A DNA stretch of 6,574 nt. Source: Treponema sp. (GTDB lineage Bacteria; Spirochaetota; Spirochaetia; Treponematales; Treponemataceae). The stretch covers positions 1 to 6,574 of the forward strand of contig JAEDJS010000081.1 in assembly GCA_016296205.1 (NCBI GenBank). Reading direction: 5' to 3'. The notes under the pieces are model-generated. The model made no database searches and was not told the DNA's origin. It saw only the letters and a list, made by a program, of their open reading frames with translations. Below, piece after piece: positions 1 to 5,540 of this stretch. Positions within the stretch are counted from its first letter, which is position 1, and every line of letters begins with the position of its first letter. A program made the position numbers and the translations under genes.

Positions 1-36
1 CCGTCAAATCAGAATACCACATTTCAGATATTTATA

Positions 37-103
37 TCATGACATCTTGATTCAGCATCCCACTAGATTTAGTGTGAGATCCTGAAACTAGTTCAGGATG
101 ACG
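37..103. repeat. Compound imperfect inverted repeat, dispersed-repeat type
   Basis: Two related elements face each other head to head. The left one contains CTTGATTCAGCATC at 46-59. The complement of 78-91 reads CTAGTTTCAGGATC, which matches it at 11 of 14 positions. Between them lies a perfect inner stem, CACTA (61-65) and TAGTG (70-74), around the loop GATT. The right element continues to GATGACG at 103, while the left one appears shortened by an internal deletion at about 41-45. Short palindromes of the form GTCATCCTGAA...TTCAGGAT(C) are a well-known interspersed repeat class in many bacterial genomes. Assigning this copy to that class is from memory, not from a search. It lies downstream of sbcC, so it may fold at the 3' end of that transcript. 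No T-run follows it, so it is not a convincing intrinsic terminator. Confidence 0.6.
79..99. repeat. Perfect 8-bp hairpin inside the repeat
   Basis: The arms ATCCTGAA (79-86) and TTCAGGAT (92-99) are exact reverse complements around the 5-nt loop ACTAG. The palindrome is on the 3' side of sbcC, about 40 bases beyond its stop codon. It could stabilise the 3' end of the sbcDC mRNA. No run of U follows in the sbcC direction (the next bases on the minus strand are CTCACAC), so factor-independent termination here is doubtful. Confidence 0.6.
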
Positions 104-139
104 CTATGCTACTAATTTCTTGAACAGCCCCTTATTGTT

Positions 140-2926
140 TTAAAGATTCTCGATTGTTATTTTGCTAGGTCCCTGGAGACTTGAAGTAACATTTATGTGG
201 CTTTTTATTTCTTTTTCCAGAAGTTCAACGTGGCTGATTATTCCAACTGTTCGCTCTTCCCGAATCTGGTCCAGAATATTGATAGCTTTGTAAATTACTT
301 CTGAATCCAATGTTCCAAAACCTTCATCTATAAACAAACTGTCAAGTCTTACGCCACCGCTTTTTTCCTGTACAACATCTGTTAATGCCAATGCAAGACT
401 GATTGAAGCTTCAAAAGTTTCGCCTCCACTTAAACTTTCTGTCTGGCGCTTTTTTCCGGTCCAGGTATCCATTATTTCCAGGTCAAGACCTTTTTTGCCC
501 CGGCCACCTTCCTTGTCTGTAACAAGAACAAACTGGTATCTTTTACCGCTAATATGTTTAAATCTGATGTTTGCTTTTTCAATGACCTCGTCAAGAAATG
601 TTCCCATAAGCCAGCTGTCAAATGTGATTTTCTTGGAGTTGCTGCCGTTAAGATCCATGTCTAGCCGCAGTACATCCTGATTATTATCCTGTAATTCCTG
701 GAGTTCATTTTTTTGTTTTAAAATATTCTGCAGTTTAAAATATATTACTTCCATTTTTCCACTGCTTTCGGCTATTTCTAAATCAAGTTGCTTTAGTTTA
801 TTTTCTGTCTGTTTTTCTTTTTCCAGAATAATGTTGAGCTCAGCAGTGTGTTTTTCTAAATCTTCCGGAGAAATTTCAATGGTCTGAATTTGAACTTTTA
901 CCTGGTCGTAGGAAGTAAAGAATTTCTGAGCTTTCTGTTTGTAAAATTCAATCTGGCTTCGTTCCATTTTATACTGCTGTGCTTCTTCTGAATTTTTAAA
1001 ATTATTTTGAAGGAGTGATTCTTTAATTTTTTGTTCCAGCGTAAAAATATCTTCTTTTATTAAAGCTAGTGATTTTTTGTTTTCTTCCACTTCAACAGAA
1101 ACTTTCGTAAGATTCTGATAGATTTCTTTTGATTTTAAATCAAATTCCAGAAGTAATTTTGAATCATTATTTATTGAATCTTCCAGCTGTTTATTCAACT
1201 CCAAAAGGTTTTCGGTAAATTCAAACTCTTCTGCAATTTTAGAATAACTTTCTCTGGAATCTTCTGCAATTTTCTGCTTGTTGGAAAAATCAGAAATCAA
1301 TGCAGAAAAATCCATTATTTTTTGAGTATAAATACCGGTGGAAAATTCAATCTGCTGGTTAAAGCTTTTTTTATCTGCAAAATTTCTGGCCTTAGTTAGA
1401 ATTTCTTCTGCATTTTTATTTGTGTCTTTTATATTTTGAATTTCCTTTACAGCTCTGTCTATATTTTTTTCTGTCTGTTCAATCTTGATTTGAATTTCTT
1501 TTATAAGCTGCTCAAAATTTTTCTTTTCTTCATATTTTGCTTTTTGAGGATGAGTCAATGAGCCGCAGACAGGGCAGGGTTCGTTGTTTTTTAATGTGGC
1601 CGAAAGAGTGGCAGCTGTATTTGTAATAAGGTTTAATTCCTTCTGATGTTCCAAATTTTCCAGCTGATTTTCCCATTCATTTTTTTGCTGGCTTAATGTT
1701 TCTATAATTGCCCCATTGTTTTCTACAATATCAAGAGATTTTGTAAAAAGAGAATCAAGAACAGTGGCATTTTTTATAAGTTGAATTTTGGAATTTTCCA
1801 GATTTTGTTCATCAGTTTTTTTCTTTGTTAAAAGGGTTTGGGCAAAATCAACTTTGGATTTTTTCTCTTTTTGAATTTCAATGTTTTGTCTGATCTGCTC
1901 AATTTCTTGTGATTTTAGTTCAATTTCTTTAGATTCTTTTTCCAGTTGATTTTTAATTTTATTTTTTGATTCCAGCAGTTTTTCTGTTTCGGCTTGTTTT
2001 TTTGATAATTCAACTAATGAATCGCTGTATAAAATTACTTCCATTGCGCGTTCAGCATTTTCTGCTTTTTCTTTAATCAATTTGTGTTCTTCTAAATCGG
2101 ATTCCAATTGTTTTTTTAATTCTACCAGTCTGGCAGCTTTCTGGGCCAGTGAAATTTTCTGATTTATATTTTCTTTCTGGCTTGCAAGTTTCTGCAGTTC
2201 TTCCTGTATCTGATTTTTTTCTTTTTTTAAATTATCTGATTGTTTGTGTAATTCTGATAATTCTTTTTGTTTTTCCTGGACATTAAAATCATTTTCTGCT
2301 TCTTCCAGAAGTTTTTCTTTAATTGTAATTTTTTGCTTTACATCTTTGGCCATTTCCCAGGATTTTCTGCATATTTCAGAATAGAGTTCTATTGGAAAAA
2401 GTTTTTTTAATGTTTCTGATTTTTTATCTGATGTTGATTTTAAGAATGATTGGAATGCCCCCTGAGGAAGAACAACGATTTTTGTAAATTCGTCTTTGCT
2501 AAGTCCAATGAGTTCTGTTACTTTTGCTGTCAGTTCTGCAACTTTTCCTGGAAACATCTGGTATTGCTGTTTAGAATTGTCCCAGGCATAAAATTCCATG
2601 GTGTTCTGTTTGTTTTTTATTGTTCCGTCACGACCAGTATAAGTAACACCAATGTTTCTTACAACCCGGTATTTGCAGGAATTTAAAATAAATTCGTAAT
2701 CTACAAAAGCTTCTTCTTCATTTGCAGCATAATCACTTTTTAATTTGAATGTATCATTTCTTCCGCTGGCAGAACCGTAAAGGGCAAATGTGATTGCATC
2801 AAATATTGTTGTTTTCCCGCTGCCTGTTTTACCTGTAATAAGGAACATATTTTTTAGCTGTGTAAAATCAATTGTTTCGTCCAGAAATGGTCCGATGTTT
2901 TTTAAGTGCAATTTTACTGGTTTCAT
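140..2926 (-). CDS. sbcC: SbcC, Rad50-like ATPase subunit of the SbcCD nuclease
   Basis: This is the SMC/Rad50-type ATPase that pairs with SbcD to cut DNA hairpins and process double-strand ends in the cytoplasm. The 928-residue protein has the full family layout. An N-terminal ATPase half carries Walker A GKTGSGKT (32-39) and a Q-loop VVLPQGAF (Q155). Long charged coiled coils span roughly 190-440 and 470-770, with a zinc hook CPVC (451-454) at mid-protein. The C-terminal half carries the ABC signature LSGGE (832-836), Walker B and D-loop region LFIDEGFGTLD (D867, E868, D874) and H-loop HV (H899). It is somewhat shorter than E. coli SbcC (about 1048 residues), consistent with shorter coils, and nothing essential is missing. 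The ATG overlaps the sbcD stop by 4 bases (ATGA) and has AGGAG 7 nt upstream, so the start is secure and translation is probably coupled to sbcD. Confidence 0.96.
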   Translation of the reverse strand: MKPVKLHLKNIGPFLDETIDFTQLKNMFLITGKTGSGKTTIFDAITFALYGSASGRNDTFKLKSDYAANEEEAFVDYEFILNSCKYRVVRNIGVTYTGRDGTIKNKQNTMEFYAWDNSKQQYQMFPGKVAELTAKVTELIGLSKDEFTKIVVLPQGAFQSFLKSTSDKKSETLKKLFPIELYSEICRKSWEMAKDVKQKITIKEKLLEEAENDFNVQEKQKELSELHKQSDNLKKEKNQIQEELQKLASQKENINQKISLAQKAARLVELKKQLESDLEEHKLIKEKAENAERAMEVILYSDSLVELSKKQAETEKLLESKNKIKNQLEKESKEIELKSQEIEQIRQNIEIQKEKKSKVDFAQTLLTKKKTDEQNLENSKIQLIKNATVLDSLFTKSLDIVENNGAIIETLSQQKNEWENQLENLEHQKELNLITNTAATLSATLKNNEPCPVCGSLTHPQKAKYEEKKNFEQLIKEIQIKIEQTEKNIDRAVKEIQNIKDTNKNAEEILTKARNFADKKSFNQQIEFSTGIYTQKIMDFSALISDFSNKQKIAEDSRESYSKIAEEFEFTENLLELNKQLEDSINNDSKLLLEFDLKSKEIYQNLTKVSVEVEENKKSLALIKEDIFTLEQKIKESLLQNNFKNSEEAQQYKMERSQIEFYKQKAQKFFTSYDQVKVQIQTIEISPEDLEKHTAELNIILEKEKQTENKLKQLDLEIAESSGKMEVIYFKLQNILKQKNELQELQDNNQDVLRLDMDLNGSNSKKITFDSWLMGTFLDEVIEKANIRFKHISGKRYQFVLVTDKEGGRGKKGLDLEIMDTWTGKKRQTESLSGGETFEASISLALALTDVVQEKSGGVRLDSLFIDEGFGTLDSEVIYKAINILDQIREERTVGIISHVELLEKEIKSHINVTSSLQGPSKITIENL

Positions 2927-4080
2927 TGTGCTTCTCCTGCTAGTTTTTCAAAAAGATCCATTTCTTTTATTACAACTGGTTTTTCAAGTGTATCTTCGTC
3001 ATAAATTTCCCGCAAAAAAGATTTAAATACTTCCCGCTGACTTTTGCTTTGTTTTAAAGCTTGTCTTCTTTGTTCCATTGAATTAGAATTATTTTGAATT
3101 CCCCCGAATTTGTCTTTGTAACTGAACATTAATAGATTTGGAAATTTTTTCTGCAATTTGGCAACTGGGTTTATAATTAAATTATTGTCTGTACATTCAA
3201 GACTTAAGTAATCATTTTTATATTCGTCAAATTTATTTTCAAAATCCATGAACATTCCGGTTAATTTTACAACTTGATGAAGTGGTTTAAATGGAATCTT
3301 TTCTGCAGTAAACTCACCATTTTCTGGAAATTCAACTTTTATCATAAATTTTGAATCATTGCTTTCTCCAAATGAATAGCTCAAAGGGCTTCCCGGATAA
3401 AATGCATTTTCTGTTACTTTTGCATATGAGTGGATGTGTCCCATTGCAACATAATCAAATCCTCCAAAGCTTTCGGTAGAAATTGAATCAGTGTCACCAA
3501 CGGAAATTCGTTCGCTTTCACTTCTTATTGAGCCAAAAGCAAGAACGTGGCAGTTCAGAATTATTTTATTTGTACTTCCAGATTTTTTGCGGGATTCAAA
3601 AATTAATTCCTTTGCTCTGTCAAATAATTCCTGCTGTGTTTTAAGAGGTGAATCGAACAATGTTTCATCTTGTTTTTTTACAATTCCTGGAACAAGATAA
3701 GGCAGCTGATAAATGTCACAATTTCCAACTGTTACAGGAACCGTAATATTTTTGCAGTCAGAGGCAATATGAATATTTTGTGCTTCAAGAATTTCCTTTG
3801 CAAATCCAAGACGCTCTGAACTGTCATGATTTCCTGAGTTTATAAAAACATGAAGGTGAGGAAATTTTTCTTTAATTGAATTTAAAAAATCGGAAAGAAG
3901 ATTAACGGCTTCTACAGGTGGAATTGATCTGTCATAAATATCACCGCTTACAATTAATGCCTGATAATCGTTTTTTAATTCCATTAATATCTGATCCAGA
4001 AAATTTTTCTGATCTTCCAAAAGTGATTTTTCGCACAAAGTTTTTCCTAAGTGCCAGTCTGATGTATGCAAAAATTTCAT
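2923..4080 (-). CDS. sbcD: SbcD, Mre11-like nuclease subunit of SbcCD
   Basis: This is the metallophosphoesterase (calcineurin-like) nuclease that works with SbcC on DNA ends and hairpins. All the metal-binding motifs are visible: D8-W-H10 in HTSDWHLG, G46-D47-I-Y-D, G83-N84-H85-D86, H178 in NCHVL, and G214-H215-I-H217. Its 385 residues are near the family's usual 400. The C-terminal part (about 260-385) would hold the capping and SbcC-binding segments and is less conserved. The start is fixed because the family's typical MKFLHTSDWHLG sequence begins at this ATG. The 15 bases before it are pure A/T apart from one G, with no Shine-Dalgarno sequence, and a promoter -10 box sits immediately upstream. 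The mRNA may therefore be leaderless. It is the first gene of the sbcDC operon and overlaps sbcC by 4 bases. Confidence 0.96.
   Translation of the reverse strand: MKFLHTSDWHLGKTLCEKSLLEDQKNFLDQILMELKNDYQALIVSGDIYDRSIPPVEAVNLLSDFLNSIKEKFPHLHVFINSGNHDSSERLGFAKEILEAQNIHIASDCKNITVPVTVGNCDIYQLPYLVPGIVKKQDETLFDSPLKTQQELFDRAKELIFESRKKSGSTNKIILNCHVLAFGSIRSESERISVGDTDSISTESFGGFDYVAMGHIHSYAKVTENAFYPGSPLSYSFGESNDSKFMIKVEFPENGEFTAEKIPFKPLHQVVKLTGMFMDFENKFDEYKNDYLSLECTDNNLIINPVAKLQKKFPNLLMFSYKDKFGGIQNNSNSMEQRRQALKQSKSQREVFKSFLREIYDEDTLEKPVVIKEMDLFEKLAGEAQ
2934..2938 (-). promoter_or_regulatory. Ribosome binding site of sbcC
   Basis: AGGAG on the minus strand lies 7 nt before the sbcC ATG, within the end of the sbcD coding sequence. 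It fixes the overlapping start and allows direct initiation as well as re-initiation from sbcD. It contrasts with sbcD, which has no such site. Confidence 0.8.
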
Positions 4081-4086
4081 ATTTAT

Positions 4087-4115
4087 AATATAACGGCTTT
4101 ATTTGATTCTGGCAA
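4087..4115 (-). promoter_or_regulatory. Predicted sbcDC promoter (sigma70 type)
   Basis: Read on the minus strand, TTGCCA (4115-4110) is followed after 17 nt by TATATT (4092-4087). With the usual 6-nt gap after the -10 box, transcription would begin at about 4080, which is the A of the sbcD ATG. Shifted -10 candidates TTATAT (4093-4088) and TATTAT (4090-4085) overlap it, so the exact start could move by a few bases. The nine-T run at 4116-4124 reads as an A-tract just upstream of the -35 and could act as an UP-like element. This is a prediction from sequence only. Confidence 0.55.
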
Positions 4116-4132
4116 TTTTTTTTTACTTGCCA
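4110..4132. repeat. Inverted repeat TGGCAA-N11-TTGCCA between divergent genes
   Basis: TGGCAA (4110-4115) and TTGCCA (4127-4132) are perfect reverse complements separated by 11 bases, nine of them a T run (4116-4124). Each arm doubles as a -35 box for the promoter pointing outwards from it. The simplest explanation is two back-to-back promoters sharing an identical -35 sequence. A dimeric operator that would control both operons is an alternative. A 17-bp centre-to-centre distance is not a whole number of helical turns, which weakens the operator idea a little. Confidence 0.5.
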
Positions 4133-4155
4133 ATAATCTTTGTTACAATTATAAT
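4127..4155 (+). promoter_or_regulatory. Predicted fliG1 operon promoter (sigma70 type)
   Basis: TTGCCA (4127-4132), a 17-nt spacer and a perfect TATAAT (4150-4155) form a strong housekeeping-type promoter. The predicted start at about 4162 leaves a leader of only about 11 nt before the fliG1 ATG. No sigma28 (TAAA-N15-GCCGATAA-like) or properly spaced sigma54 (GG-N10-GC) element is present. Expression as a housekeeping gene rather than a late flagellar gene is therefore likely. Confidence 0.7.
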
Positions 4156-4163
4156 AATGTTAC

Positions 4164-4169
4164 AGGTGA
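4164..4169 (+). promoter_or_regulatory. Ribosome binding site of fliG1
   Basis: AGGTGA lies 3 nt before the ATG at 4173 and matches the 3' part of the AGGAGGTGA consensus, where such close spacing is normal. If transcription starts at about 4162, this site lies at the extreme 5' end of the mRNA. Confidence 0.6.
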
Positions 4170-4172
4170 AAA

Positions 4173-5540
4173 ATGGATTATTCAAAGTATGGTATTAATG
4201 CATATTTAAAAAATCAGGTTAAAGAATCTTCAGAATCTGAAAATTCGCAAAAACCTTTAAGTATTTCTAAAGAAATAAGAAGAAATTCAGAGCCAGGGAA
4301 GGAACCTCTTGTTCATAAGCCCATTTTTGAAAAAATAGACAGCAAAGTTGGTGAGATTCTTAATAACAAGAAACTTGAACAGCAGGCTCTTAAAGATGCA
4401 GAAGTTGCTGCAAGAACTGGAATTTATTATAACAGAAATTCAAATAATCAAGGGCAAACAGTAGAAGAAGCGGCTCAGAATTTAATAGACTTGAATAATG
4501 CCGGGCTTTTAAAAACCAGTACTCCATCAACTTCTAAAGAAAACCAGACGGATTCAATTTATAGGAGAGTTGCAAAATTCCTCATTGTTCTTGGAAATGA
4601 TGAAGCTGCCAAAGTTCTTCCTCATTTAAGTCAGGAGCAGATAGAAAAAATTATTCCAGAAATTGCATCTGTCAGAACTGTAACAAAAGAAGAAGCGGCC
4701 CAGGTTCTTGAAGAATTTGAAGGTCTTATTCAGCAGGCAAAAAATTCCGGTGGTGTAGATGCTGCCCGTGAAATTCTGGATAAAGCTTTTGGCCCGGATA
4801 AAGCCAGTTCCTATATGGAAAAAATTGGGCAGGTTTCTACTAATGGAAATCCTTTTGAATTTCTTGAAGGGGTTGATTCAGAACGGGTGCTTATTCTGTT
4901 GAATGATGAAAGTCCTGCAACAAAATGTCTTGTTCTATCTCAGATGATTCCAAAAGAAGCTGCTGCTGTAATTAATAAAATGGATATTGCTTCCAAAAAA
5001 GAAGTTGTTCTCAGACTTGCCAGAATGGAACCTGTTGATCCAAAAATTATGGAGGTTACCGCCAATGCTCTCCATGATAAACTTTTAAAACAGAACACAG
5101 TTAACAGCACTACAGTTGACGGTAGAAGTGCTTTGGCTCAGATTTTAAAACGAATGGACCCGGCTGCAGAACAGAACATTCTAAATACATTAAGCGACCA
5201 GGATCCAGTTCTTGGTGCAGATTTAAGGCAGCGGCTGTTTACTCAGGAAGATGTACTTACAGCAGACGATAAATTTTTGCAGAATAAATTGCGCAACATG
5301 GAAGACATGGAAATTGCATTCCTTATTGCCGGTAAAAGTGATGAATTTAAAGGTAAAATTCTAAAAAATGTAAGCAGAACTCGAGGTGAATTGATTCTTG
5401 AAGAAATGGAACTTCATAAACCAATGTTGAAGAGTGACTGCGAAAAAATAACTTCAATTTTCTTTTCTCAGCTTAGAAGAGCATGGGAACAGGGTGAATT
5501 ATTTATAGAAGGAAGAAGTTCAGGAGAACAGTACGTATGA
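4173..5540 (+). CDS. fliG: FliG-family flagellar motor switch protein, spirochaete FliG1-like
   Basis: FliG proteins sit in the cytoplasmic rotor ring (C-ring) of the flagellar motor and transmit torque from the stator. After a polar, low-complexity extension (1-129) the 455-residue protein shows three FliG domains. The N-domain is at about 130-220 (RRVAKFLIVLGNDEAAKVL, IPEIASVRTVTKEEAAQVLEEF). The middle domain is at about 226-306 (NPFEFLEGVDSERVLILLNDE, RLARMEPVDP). The C-domain is at about 315-446 and has the charged torque-helix region around D360, D365-D366 and R374. The usual EHPQT sequence of the middle domain is replaced by DESPAT (245-250). A standard FliG has about 340 residues and lies among flagellar basal-body genes. 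The extension, the diverged motif and the unrelated neighbours point to the second spirochaete paralogue, FliG1. In Borrelia burgdorferi FliG1 is reported to affect swimming in viscous media. The start has AGGTGA and a strong promoter upstream. Family call is firm; the FliG1 assignment is inference. Confidence 0.88.
   Translation: MDYSKYGINAYLKNQVKESSESENSQKPLSISKEIRRNSEPGKEPLVHKPIFEKIDSKVGEILNNKKLEQQALKDAEVAARTGIYYNRNSNNQGQTVEEAAQNLIDLNNAGLLKTSTPSTSKENQTDSIYRRVAKFLIVLGNDEAAKVLPHLSQEQIEKIIPEIASVRTVTKEEAAQVLEEFEGLIQQAKNSGGVDAAREILDKAFGPDKASSYMEKIGQVSTNGNPFEFLEGVDSERVLILLNDESPATKCLVLSQMIPKEAAAVINKMDIASKKEVVLRLARMEPVDPKIMEVTANALHDKLLKQNTVNSTTVDGRSALAQILKRMDPAAEQNILNTLSDQDPVLGADLRQRLFTQEDVLTADDKFLQNKLRNMEDMEIAFLIAGKSDEFKGKILKNVSRTRGELILEEMELHKPMLKSDCEKITSIFFSQLRRAWEQGELFIEGRSSGEQYV
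5522..5526 (+). promoter_or_regulatory. Ribosome binding site of the M16C peptidase gene
   Basis: AGGAG inside the last codons of the FliG gene lies 10 nt before the ATG at 5537, which overlaps the FliG stop as ATGA. It supports this start over the later ATG at 5541, which opens only a two-codon frame. Confidence 0.65.

Noticed and set aside
1..42. Possible gene fragment at the left edge (13 codons ending TGA at 40-42 on plus, or an ATG leaving on minus at about 22)
   Set aside because: It is too short to judge, with no recognisable sequence or ribosome site.
79..139. Intrinsic terminator for sbcC
   Set aside because: The 8-bp hairpin is real, but it is not followed by a U-run in the sbcC direction.
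495..680. 61-codon plus-strand frame inside sbcC
   Set aside because: It is the antisense of the well-conserved C-terminal ATPase region of sbcC, has no family features and is explained as a shadow.
2450..3026. Two plus-strand frames of 78 codons each (2450-2686 and 2790-3026)
   Set aside because: Both lie opposite the N-terminal part of sbcC and the 3' end of sbcD. They owe their Phe/Cys-rich composition to the A-rich opposite strand and have no recognisable protein.
3491..3700. 69-codon plus-strand frame inside sbcD
   Set aside because: It is antisense to the conserved phosphoesterase domain and has no independent support.
4110..4132. Intrinsic terminator from the TGGCAA/TTGCCA pair with a T-run
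   Set aside because: The T-run is in the loop rather than after the stem, the stem is only 6 bp, and both flanking genes start here rather than end.
4109..4133. Sigma54-type promoter suggested by TGGCA...TTGC
   Set aside because: The GG (4111-4112) and GC (4129-4130) pairs are 16 bases apart instead of the required 10.
4144..4149. Alternative -10 box TACAAT for fliG1
   Set aside because: It would leave only 11 nt to the TTGCCA -35, while the perfect TATAAT at 4150 gives the ideal 17-nt spacer.
4157..4198. Small upstream reading frame starting at ATG 4157
   Set aside because: It overlaps the -10 box, would lie upstream of the predicted transcription start, is out of frame with fliG1 and ends after 13 codons.
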